Shown here: one piece after another, positions 54,604 to 64,000 of the stretch
How the letters are laid out: each line of letters starts with the position of its first letter
Numbering within the stretch: position 1 is the first letter of the stretch
NCBI RefSeq assembly: GCF_000002595.2
Contig: NC_057005.1
Span: 6,390,700-6,454,699, forward strand
From: Chlamydomonas reinhardtii
Lineage: Eukaryota; Chlorophyta; Chlorophyceae; Chlamydomonadales; Chlamydomonadaceae
DNA length: 64,000 nucleotides
Direction of reading: 5' to 3'
The notes under the pieces: generated by a model
The model's input: the letters and a program-made list of their open reading frames with translations, nothing else
Databases searched by the model: none
Told to the model about the DNA's origin: nothing
Translations under genes and position numbers: made by a program

Positions 54604-57064
54604 ATGTCTGCCACGGTGTCGTTGAGCCTGGTCGCGCTCCTCTTAGCCTTGTCCCATTCATTCACTCGTGAGTATTCGTGCACATACAGAGCCGGCACTA
54701 TGCATGGCGTGGAACACGCCCAGCCAGCAGCACCCCTACCGCCCTACCTGCCTGACGTGCTGCTTCTGCACCCTCCCCCCCGCGCCCCCCATACACGCAC
54801 ACCTGTCATGCACCGCACTCCGCAGATGCCAAGCAAGTTCTCCGCTGGTCGGACGAGTTCCGGGCGGGGTGCAAAGACGCACGCGTGTGCGTGAACGGCG
54901 GCATCGACATACGCAAGTGGTCGTTTGACCTGGGCGACGGCACGAGCTTTGGGCCTAACATGATTGGTGGGTGGCTGGGAGCTGAACTACCAGACTGCAG
55001 TACTTGCACCTAAGGCCAGGACCTGCTACCATGCTTGTCATAGAGAACTTCCTTGGCGCTAATGCGTTGCTACGCGCCTCCATGCATGCTCTCGCAGGTT
55101 GGGGCAACTGGCAGCGCCAGTGCCACACCAATTCGTCTGCCAACGCGCGCGTCGAGGCGTTCCCGGGGAAGACGGACGGGATGCTGGTCATCCAGGTGTG
55201 CGCGTGTGTGTATATATGTTGTGTGCATGTGTGCGTCCATAGCGGGACCTGGCACCAGCTGCCCTTCCTCCGGGGCGTGTGGAGCAGCCCAGCAAGGCTG
55301 CGCAACATGCCACATGGTGGCCCTTGCAGCGCTGACCGCTACAGCGCCCAAACCCCACCCTTCAACCCCATCCAGGCCGGCTACTCGCCCCTCCGCACCT
55401 GCTACAACGAGAACGCCGCGCCCTCCACCACCAACTACACCAGCGCGCGCCTCACCACTCGCGACAGCGCCGCGTTCAAGTGGAAGGGCACCGCCGGCAA
55501 CAGCACTGCGGTGCGCATCGACGTGCGCCTGCAGGTCCCCATGGGTGAGGCGACAGCTCAGGGGCGTGTGTGTGTATGTGTGTGCTTGTGTGTGTGTGTG
55601 TGTATATGTGTGTATGTGTGTGTGTGCAAACACCAGCCAAACTAAACCAAGGGGGGTTGTAGAATTGGAAGTCCGGTGCTCCACAAGCCTCATAGCCGGA
55701 CGCGAGTAGCTCCGTCTCATGAGTCAGTCACGTCAGCTCTTCACTTATCGGTACTGACGAGTTGTGTAACTCCACTCAATACCGTACGTTAACAGTGGCC
55801 GGCACGTGGCCTGCCGCGTGGATGCTTCCCACCACGGACAAGCGCTGGTGCAGCGGCTGCAGCGAGTACGGAGACGGGTGGTGCCTGGGCGGCGAGATCG
55901 GTGAGCGCGTGTGCGGTGCGCCGGGTAGCCGTTGCAGGCCGCTGCAGCTTCAGCGCTTCCCAGCCAGCTACAGTGTTCGTGGCTAGCCTTCTTGCGCGTG
56001 TGCCACCCACTTAGTTACCGGCTCAGGAAATTGTCTTGCTTGTAAGGCATGACCCTCGCCACAGCATCACCGCCCCTCCCGCTTACTTATCGCAGATATT
56101 ATGGAGCATGTCAACACGAACAACTTCCTTATCTCCAATGTGCACTTCGGCGGTCAGGCCAACGCGTCGTGGCTGGACTGCCACGAGAAAGTCGGTGAGC
56201 GGGTGCTGCGCACGGCTCTGTCCCGCCCTCCTCGCGATAGCGTGGGCGCATGTGCGGGTGCGCGTGCGGGTGCCATGCGGGTGTGCATGCGCGTGTGCAT
56301 GCCTGCAGATGAGACATGTACGGCACCTCCCCGTGGCATCTCCCCCAGTCACGTACCGGACCCGACCTGCCCCGACCTGCCCCGACCTGACCCAAATCCT
56401 GTTGGCTCGTAGGCCGCTTCCGTGCCGGCAGCCGCGCCGCCTCCTGGAACGTCATGACTTTGATCTGGGACTCCACCTACCTGCGCTTCCTGGCCAACGG
56501 CAAGGAGGTGTCGCGCCTCAACGCCGGCGACTGGTACACGGGCGGCGCCGACCGCGCGGCCAACAAGTTCGCGCCGTTTGACCAGGACTTCTTCCTCATC
56601 CTGGACATGGCCGTGGGCGGGCTGTACCCAGGTGGGCGCGGGGGCAGCAGGGCACCCGGGTATGGCCGTATGGCCGTGTATCCCGTATGGCCGTGTGTGG
56701 CCGTACGGCCGTGTGTGGCCGTATAGCCGTATGGCTTTGTGTGTGGGGTGGGCCTCGAAGTCATTAGGGGGCTTACAGGGCCGCCGCTTTGGGCGCGTGA
56801 AGGCCGAGGTTACAGTTTGCCCATCGCGGCGGGCGAGGCGCGCGCCCCGGGCCTGTAAAGCCGGTTGCTAACTACCGCACACGCCGAATGCAGCGGCAGT
56901 GCGGCACCCTCGCCGGTGCCAGCCCAAACCCCAGTCCCGTTGACTTACTCCACCTGCCAAATCGCTCATGTCACGCAGGCTTCAACATCAACGACGCCGC
57001 TATTGCCGAGGGGGCAGCTCGCTACAACATTGACTACGTGCGAGTGTATGACCTCCTGCCTTAG
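54604..57064 (+). CDS. Secreted glycoside hydrolase family 16 (beta-glucanase/laminarinase type)
   Basis: Eight exons: 54604-54667, 54826-54966, 55098-55197, 55330-55544, 55796-55900, 56096-56194, 56413-56631 and 56979-57064, giving 342 residues. Residues 1-20 (MSATVSLSLVALLLALSHSF) are a signal peptide. The GH16 jelly-roll follows: LRWSDEF, WSFDLGDG, GWGNWQRQC, GTWPAAWMLP, then the catalytic GEIDIMEH with nucleophile E207, D209 and acid/base E212, then FDQDFFLILDMAVGG and YNIDYVRVYD. The enzyme should cleave beta-1,3 or mixed-linkage glucans outside the cell or in the wall. Several cysteines (KRWCSGCSEYGDGWCLGG, CKDARVC) suggest disulfides. The donor of exon 3 was chosen two bases after an alternative CAG/GT site because only this keeps the frame into exon 4. 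Confidence 0.9.
55565..55626. repeat. GT microsatellite in GH16 intron 4
   Basis: A GT-rich run with scattered GTAT and CTTG interruptions shortly after the donor of exon 4. Confidence 0.9.
56661..56735. repeat. Tandem GTATGGCCGT-type repeat in GH16 intron 7
   Basis: About seven imperfect copies of GTATGGCCGT or GTGTGGCCGT in a row. Confidence 0.85.
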
Positions 57065-57637
57065 ATGGCGGCGGTAGGCGGCGGCCGGGCGCAGTTGACG
57101 CAGCGTTTGCGCTTACAGCAAAGCCAGGAGCGCACAGAGGCAAACCGCGCAACTCTGTATCAGCAGATGCCTGCACTTCAGTGATCTTCGTTCCTACCTC
57201 TTCTATACCTCTTCAGCTTGCTTTCCGTAACTTATCTACCTCATCAATGCAGTGGTCAGGTCTTCCTTTCCCCGGTCGCCGTAGCGACCCGTCTTGCCTA
57301 CACCGTCTCTTCTTCGTCTCAGCGCTTCGCTCCGCATTCTTGACTCCAAGCAATAAACGCTGCACGCACGCCGCACGTGCTCAATTGGTCCTCACGACCG
57401 CCACCAGCAGCCCGCAGGCAGCATTATTCACGACCTGAGAGCTCACGAGGGAGGCGCACCAACGCGCTGACCAGCACATCCGTGCTGCCGCAAGTAGTGC
57501 CACAGCCCGCCCACGTCAAGAGAGAGGCTCACGGGGACCGCCGCCACCACCGCCACCACCACCGCCTCCAGCTGCAGCCAGCCCAATCCCCAGCGATGCA
57601 GCCCCGGAGCTACAGCCCCAGCGTTACAGCCAGAGTG
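57065..57637. other. Convergent 3' flanks of GH16 and DUF218 genes
   Basis: No gene. The stretch separates two converging stop codons. A minus-strand TGTAA lies at 57113-57117. The first plus-strand TGTAA pair (57966-57975) is inside intron 5 of the DUF218 gene, so the transcripts may overlap. Confidence 0.4.
57113..57117 (-). terminator. TGTAA polyadenylation signal, DUF218 gene
   Basis: TTACA on the plus strand, 521 nt beyond the minus-strand stop at 57638 and 49 nt from the GH16 stop. Confidence 0.4.
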
Positions 57638-60399
57638 CTACAGCCCGCTCCAGGGCAGCTTGCCCGGGAACAGGTCAGGTCCGCAGTAACCCAGCAGCGA
57701 GCGCATCTCGGGGCAGCGGCTGGGGTGGATGGGCCCCACCGCGAAGGGGTCGCGGCGCAGGCGCTTGGCCAGCAGCTCGCCGCCGCAGCCGTAGGGGTCG
57801 GCAGCGAAGGAGGCCACGGTGCGGCCCTCACCCTCCTGCGGCGTGTGGCGGCGTCAGGGGGGTTGCAGGGCGCAGAGGTGGGTGGCGGTTCAAGGCGGTA
57901 TGTGGCGGGTAGTGGCCGTAGAACGATGGCGCAGGATGGGGAGTGCGAAGGGAGAAGCTGCTTTGTGTAATGTAATGTGATGTGATGGACAATGGCGTGC
58001 GCTGCAAGAAATGCAAAATATTGACGTTGTTGGTCTTTTTGTTGGCACAATAGCGCAACGGGATTGCAGCTGCAGTGGGCCTGGTTGCCCCCCGCAATCC
58101 CGTGTCTATCCCTGTTGCGAAGGGGCATCATCTGTTGTGCCACGACTTTCCCCGGATTGGTTCAGTGCAATTAAGCAGATTTTGCGTGCGGCGCGTCTTT
58201 CAAGATATGCACATATCGTAGTTAACGGGTGTATTCATTACGGAAGCAATGGTTGGCTGCCACAGCACCAGCCTCTCCTTGCCCGCAACCCGGGCCAGTC
58301 ATGCAGGATGACCATAGGACTCGGTTGCCATGATAGCGAGCACGCGCAACGCGACCCAACCCGTGGACCCGTGGAGGGCACTGTAAACGTCAAGTCTACT
58401 TTTTGCCGCCAGTGCCCACCTTCCCCTATGGCTTCGGCTTGGGTCTCGGTATATTTGGTTCTTTCAACCCACCCACCCACCCCTCTAGTCTTCCATGGAC
58501 GGCTAGCCGCCGCCCGGGCCGCTGCCTCCTGCTCTCCTCCCTCCCTCACCTTGGCCCCCTTGGCCTCGGGCGGCACGGGTGTGCCCACGAAGCGGAAGTA
58601 CTCGGCCGGCCAGCGCACCGCCTCCCGGTGCAGCGTGCGGAAGCGGGCCTCCTTGAGCGTGTAGCTGATCACCGTAATGGTCTCCGGGTAGTGTCCGGCC
58701 AACTCGTAGAACCTGTGGCGCAACGTGCAACAACATAGAGCAGGTGTGGTGAAGGCGCGGAAGTGGAATCGCCGCCGGAAGGAAGCCACTCCTGTGCCGC
58801 GGCGACCCACCATGTGTCTGTTCCTGGCACGCGCGTGTCCAGACGCCCACATACACACATGGCTGCCCCGAAGTCGCCCATGCCGCGGTATCTTCCCGAC
58901 TTGCCCCGCCCCCGGCCCACACGCACCTGCACAGGCTGAACAGCAGGTTCTCAAACGAGTCGCGCGCGTGCTCCTCCGTGAAGGTGCGGTTGCGGACCTG
59001 CATGCCGCAGGCAGGACATCTCGTGTGGCGGCATGTACGCACACACATACGTCAAGCCCATTCACCATACCAAGCAGCCCCCGTCTTGCCCTGGCCCCAA
59101 CTACCCTGCTCTCCCCTCTCGCACGCGGCCCAGCCCCGCACTCGCAGGTGCTCCGAGGCAGGTTCCACGCTAACCACCCCCGCGTTTGGCGCGCTTTGGG
59201 TTCTGAAAACGAATTACCCCCCTTCCACACCCACGCATGCACCGACCTCCGGGTGCTCGAACCAGTTGGCCGCCTCCGCCACCACCCAGTAGCTCAGGCC
59301 CTCACTGCGCGGCCCCGCCGCCCGCCGTGTCTGGCCGCCGCTGAACAGCAGCAGCGCGTCCGGGTCCAGCGCGGCCTCCTCAACACCAAGCCGGATGTGG
59401 TCCACGAACGACTGGGCCTCGCCTGGTGGTGGTGGTCGTGGCATGGATGGAGGTGGGGAACAGCACTGGTTGGTGGAAGCACCCGCGTGGTTGGGGAGGG
59501 GGCTGCGGGGCGCCGTGCAACCTACATGCCGGCAGCGGTGCGCGGTCCTTACCATTGACCTTCTGGTATTCTTTAAGGAACCACGAGGCTTCCTTGTTTG
59601 CCTCCGAATAGTCCACACCCTGGGGAGGGGGCATGGAGGCACACGCAGGGGTTTGAGCCACGACCGGCGCCCACGGCGCGTCCACCCTCTTGCACAGGCT
59701 CGAGGGCCTGAGAGCATCGTTTACTCCCTGATCGGGCCTGCGCACTGTGCCCCGCAGCCACGTGAGAGTACGCCCCATGGCCTGAGCGCCTTGGTAATGT
59801 TGTTGACTTCCTCTCGAGGCTGCCCGCTGCCGACTGCAGGCGTGGCCGTTGCGCCCGCATCGACTAGCTCTCGGCCTCCGCCCCCAGGTGACACGACACG
59901 CCCAGGCGCAGGCCCAGACCCTGACACCCCGTAGGCTCCCAGCCTCGGTACGCTGGGGAGTGAAACAACTGCCTGCCCCGTGTTCGCCATCGCCTACTTA
60001 CACGGGCAACCCCCCTTTCAACACGCGTCCCATACCCTTCCCATGCACACGTACCGTGTATACGGCGTGCCCCGCCACGAGCACTAGGTTCTTCAGTGAT
60101 GCCGCAGGGATGAGGGACTTTGCCTCCGACTCGAGCAGCTTCCTATTCCGTTGCAGCGCGGAATTCTCAGAGTTTCCTCGCCCGCTCAGGTAGTACAAGG
60201 CTGGCAGTAGCACCAAGGCCAGCAACGAGATGCGCACTCCTGTCCGAATCCATTTTCTCTGTGCTGCTAATAGCTTTGACGGCTGTGGGGAGTAGCCGTA
60301 TTGGGGCTCGCCGGGCAATTGGGATGAAGTGCCACCAGTTGTGCCTATTCGCGTATGGCGACTGTGAACGCTATCATGACCAGCATACACTGGTAGCAT
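57638..60399 (-). CDS. DUF218-type membrane protein (conserved in plants and fungi)
   Basis: Six exons: 60399-60055, 59619-59553, 59422-59247, 58997-58927, 58712-58550 and 57835-57638, giving 339 residues with phases agreeing. A cytosolic start of about 54 residues is followed by one membrane helix (VRISLLALVLLPALYYL). The catalytic-like domain then reads LVLVAGHAVYT, EASWFLKEYQKVNG, FVDHIRLGVEEAALDPDALL, LFSGGQTRRAAGPRSEG, TEEHARDSFENLLFSLCRF, HYPETITVISYTLKEARF and FAADPYGCGGELL, ending CGPDLFPGKLPW. These match the widespread eukaryotic DUF218 proteins as I recall them. Their biochemical role is not established, though the bacterial relatives act in cell-envelope metabolism. The large intron 5 (714 nt) carries no recognised insert. 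Confidence 0.88.
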
Positions 60400-62814
60400 T
60401 TGCTTTGAGCTGCGTTGGTCGTTGCTAAAGCAGCACAAGTAAACGTGCTAGATGGAAACCTGTCTGTAGTTTCAAGCTGCCAGCACGGTTGCCACCTACA
60501 TGTAATGACGCTATAATTCAGTGTAGTAAAGGCTCTCTCCACTGTTCAGTTTGTCTACGTGACCAGATCATGGGGGTATGTGCGGCCGATGCGAGTCTCA
60601 CCTAACCGCACCTACTTCGTTGGCCTCCTCCCCAGCCTCCTCCCCCCAATGCTGCAGTGCTGCCCCGTCCGCCGCCTGCCGCCTTGTCGGATGCCCCATC
60701 CCGTGTGGCCCCCTGCAGCCCGCTTGTAGCCCGCTTGTTGCCCATTGTAGACACATGCGTCTTCGGCCTTGATCGTCCGCTGCCTGCGAAGCGCAGAGTT
60801 GCTTGGTGCTGGCACTTGAAACGCCTTGCGAACACTTACCCAGCGTGCCGACCTGCAAGCGTGCAGAGGCCTGTGACCATCTCATATGGTCGGGAGCGAC
60901 GGCTGGCGCCGAGTGGTTCAGCTGGGAATGACACACCAGGCAAAGAATGGCACACACGTCATACGGTGTACTGCAGACAGGGCCTGAAGCGCAAACCCGG
61001 TTTGGCACTCTGCTTGCACCTTGGCCATGGTGTGATGCTGGGCCTTCCTGATCTGCTCATGCTGTCATGCAGGGTATCTTCACTGCCCAGCCCCAACTAG
61101 CCCCAACAGGTCAACGCAGTGGACGCAACGGTACGGCACTGGAACCAAACAGTGCCCTCCACAGATGCCGGTATCTCATTCGTCAAAACAACATTACACA
61201 CTTCTTGCCAGATTCCCAGGGAAGACATTCCCGAAGATCGCGCTTGAAAACGGTCCAGGCCTCAGCCACATCCAAGTTTGCGCAATGACGTGTCTTCACG
61301 ACCCTCCAAGTCAAGGCAACCATATTCAGTCCTTTCATTTCCGCACTTCAGGTGCCTTGGCCATGTCGCCTTCACCTCCCTTTGGCCGAGCGTACTGTCG
61401 CAAACATGTGACTCCAAAATTAGTAGCTTGCCTGCACACACTCGCACCACAATCCTCCACAGCCAGGTATCTCGTGCCGCACGCATGTACGGCGCGCCCT
61501 TGCCCGACAACCGCTGAAAGTAAGCGAGAGGAGGCTCTCATGCATCCGTGCGAAGGGGCGCCCGCTCGACCGCCCGAAAAACAACTTCACACTCATCCGC
61601 GTTCAGCCCCCCTGCCCTCTGCTGGGGCCATACCCCTTCAGACAGTGATTGACACCTGCCAGGATTCCGCTGAACTTACTAAATAAAGGCATCCGCGCTT
61701 GAGCGGCAATCAAAATGCATGTAAGGATGCAAGGCCCACGTTGCTAACGTAGTAATGCAGCATCAAGCCCGCTTCGTAACTGTTGCACGTGTGCCAGTGC
61801 TGACCGATGCAACCGCAAGATGCAACCTAACGTGCTTGCATGCATACCGCGATGCTGACACACACGCATGCAGCTTGACCATTTCTCTTCGGCAGACCAT
61901 GCTTGCTGAGCGCTCAAGTCCATCGTCCAAGGTTACCTTGCGAATTTGGAATGCCTGTGCAAACCATACACCAAGCCCATGCCACCTACGCCGTGCAATG
62001 CCGCGCGGGCCGCGCCAACCTTTTTCACCCACACGCAACCGCTGTAGAGCACCACCATTGAAATATCACGGCCGGGTACCGATACGGTACTGTGCATGAT
62101 GAAATACCTGCGTTTGCCGAGGGCGGCCTGCCGCAGCCTTGCAATCTGCCTGCCGGACCCATGCTTGGACCTGCGCCATGGCTTTGATTGCCACGTCCCC
62201 TTCCAGCCTTACTTGCGCACTGCCATCAACGTGTGCTTACATGCACACAGCGCACGTCATGAATCAACTTATGAAGGCAGTGGTCGATGCAACCTGAGAG
62301 GATGCTCTCGCGCAACACGAGGTTCAAATGATTCCGACAATGTCATATCCGAGTCCAATCCTTTCGGTAGGTGGGTAGACACACCACCTCATCAACACAA
62401 ACATCTGCAGCAAATTACGAAGCTCACTAGGTGCAAGTTGCACTCGCACATGCACACATAGACACACGGACCACACCGGCGCGCTGTGGGCAGGCCTCCT
62501 TTCGTTTCGTTATGCAACACATACATACACATACACACACCGCACCACAGCCTCTGACTCATTGCAACAGCTGCGCGCAGTGTAGTGACGTACGAAGCCA
62601 GAACTCGCAGGTAATGCGAAATCGAGTGCCGCTGTGGGTAGGCCAGCAGCATATCAAGTAATACCGACCGGCGTCACTGCAGAAATCCAAGCAACTTCAG
62701 GCCAAATCCGACATTCTTATACGCATAAAGCGCATCATAACTATGTTCAGAGCGCGAAGCTATCAGCAAACAAGGGCCGCCAGCGCGCCACTGCCAGGCG
62801 ACCCAAGCTCTTAA
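60400..62814. other. Intergenic between DUF218 gene and right-edge gene
   Basis: No spliced gene is supported in 2.4 kb. The left end holds the DUF218 promoter. The right end holds the 3' UTR of the right-edge gene, with a minus TGTAA at 62237-62241. Sampled open frames (for example minus 60598-61008) have no splice context and biased composition. Confidence 0.45.
62237..62241 (-). terminator. TGTAA polyadenylation signal, right-edge gene
   Basis: TTACA on the plus strand, 574 nt beyond the stop codon at 62815, in the normal range. Confidence 0.4.
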
Positions 62815-63965
62815 TCACTCCTGCTTGTGCTTCACGCCCGCTACACCTGCAAGCCAGCGCACCACGCCCCCTCCGCACGGGCCGGCCGCGACACCAGCCC
62901 CCGATGCCGGGCCCGCCAGCCCTGCTACAGCCCTCGCGGCTCCGGCCCCCGCCGCCTTCTCGCCGGAGTAGCGCGGCTGTAGCACGGCGCGCTCAAAGGC
63001 CATGCGTGCGCGCATCTCCAGTAGCAGCGCCAGAGCCATAGCCGCCAGATTCTGCAGCGCGGCGCGCACCAGCGAGGGCAGCAGCCGGCCGCCGTAGCTG
63101 ACGTGCGCGTAGATGTGTGTGTCGCTGAGCGTGGCCATGGCGCGCTCCAACATCGCCACCGGCATCACCACCTGACAGTGCACGTGCATGTGTTCACGCT
63201 GTTAGCAGTTGGGGAGGAAACATGTGCACCGGTGTCCGTGCACTTCACGCTGCATGCCGCATGGTAGTTGAAGGTGAGCGGGGTGAGCCCGAAGCATTCC
63301 GCGAGATCAGTGCTACAGGACCTCAAGCAAGTGGCCCCTCGTGCGACCGCACCTGCTCTGCCAGCGGCTTAATGAGCACCAGCATTATGATGTCCATGTT
63401 GCCGCGTGCAAAGTGCGCCCAGGCAGTTGGGTACGGCACCAGCCGCGCCATCGTGAGCCCCACCACGCCCGCCTTGGTCACCTCCGCCAGCAGCATCAGC
63501 CAGTCGCGCCGGGCCACGAAGGTGCGCGGCGCCACCAGCCGCAGCAGGTAAGGACCCAACAGGCCTGCGTGGGGCGCACACGCGGGCTCGTCCAGTCAGT
63601 CACACGTGCCGCGTGTCGTGTGGTGCCGTACTGTACGTGGTGCAGGAAGCAAGGACACTGCCCGCAAGACCAGACAATGCCAGAGCGGAGCGCAAACCCG
63701 ATAGCAGAGTGGCCAGCGCGGGTGGCCGCGGTCTGCTGCGCTCACCAGCGTTGTAGATGATGTGGGTGTGGAGCTCCGGCCAGTCCGCCTGCCGCAGCAG
63801 CTCCAGTGCCGGCAGCAAGAACAACAGTCCGAAAACGGAGCCTGAGTCACGGGCCCAAACAGGTGCGAGCGGTAAGGAGTCGACCAGGAAACGCAGCAGG
63901 GACTTCAGCGGACACATGATAGAGCAAGTGACATCTATGGAACGCAGTTCAAACGTTAGCGGCAT
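62815..63965 (-). CDS. Multi-pass membrane protein, function unknown, 5' end uncertain
   Basis: Three exons: 63965-63746, 63564-63353 and 63171-62815, phases agreeing, giving 262 residues if it starts at the ATG at 63965. A later Met (MCPLKSLLRF) or an exon beyond the window is also possible. Hydrophobic segments are SVFGLLFLLPALELL, DWLMLLAEVTKAGVVGLTMA, MDIIMLVLIKPL and LQNLAAMALALLLEM, suggesting three or four membrane helices. Charged pieces between them include RLVAPRTFVARRD. The C terminus is Gly/Ala-rich and ends VKHKQE. It resembles membrane proteins that occur as families in volvocine algae, but I cannot name the family or a role. Confidence 0.65.
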
Positions 63966-64000
63966 GCAAGACAAAAACCCCGACTGAAGACAGGAAGCCC

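Noticed and set aside
60598-61008. Minus frame of 136 codons upstream of the DUF218 gene
   Set aside because: It has no start context, splice partners or recognisable motif, and composition is typical of non-coding GC-rich sequence.
1-64000. CRISPR arrays, tRNA and rRNA genes
   Set aside because: No regularly spaced repeats with unique spacers and no tRNA or rRNA pattern were seen on either strand.

Overview
The window looks like nuclear DNA of a volvocine green alga (Chlamydomonas type). It is GC-rich, its genes are split into many short exons with consistent phases, introns carry GT microsatellites, and TGTAA polyadenylation signals follow several genes. Proteins have the alanine/glycine-rich linkers usual in that group. 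The species is not determined. All gene models come from reading splice sites and phases by eye; no alignment was run.

Layout. 1-12.5 kb holds three genes on the minus strand: an unrecognised gene running off the left edge (A), a secreted or Golgi-type protein (B) and a 12-exon F-box/leucine-rich-repeat protein (C). 13.3-15.5 kb holds a decayed Fanzor (eukaryotic TnpB relative) on the minus strand, with RuvC blocks carrying the D, E and D positions. It is followed by a hairpin-rich tail that recurs at 48.5 kb. 15.9-16.1 kb is a long hairpin. 16.5-18.2 kb is a coiled-coil gene (E), with a young gag-only LTR retrotransposon just past its 3' end (18.9-23.8 kb). 26.2-34.8 kb is a large MscS-like channel gene with an EF-hand. 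36.1 kb has a MITE-like element. 36.9-39.8 kb is a class I fructose-bisphosphate aldolase with an N-terminal membrane segment. A tiny membrane protein (minus) and a glycerophosphodiester phosphodiesterase (plus) follow, head to head. 44.6-53.7 kb is a cluster of three AIM24-family genes, one plus and two minus; the two minus copies are almost identical across exons and introns. 54.6-57.1 kb is a secreted GH16 glucanase, convergent with a DUF218 membrane protein (57.6-60.4 kb). A multi-pass membrane protein lies at the right edge.

The genes do not form a pathway. Metabolism (aldolase, GDPD), membrane sensing (MscS/EF-hand) and carbohydrate work (GH16, possibly gene B) are simply neighbours. 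The most notable system is the Fanzor locus and its conserved structured tail, a candidate guide-RNA region present as one gene-linked and one solo copy.
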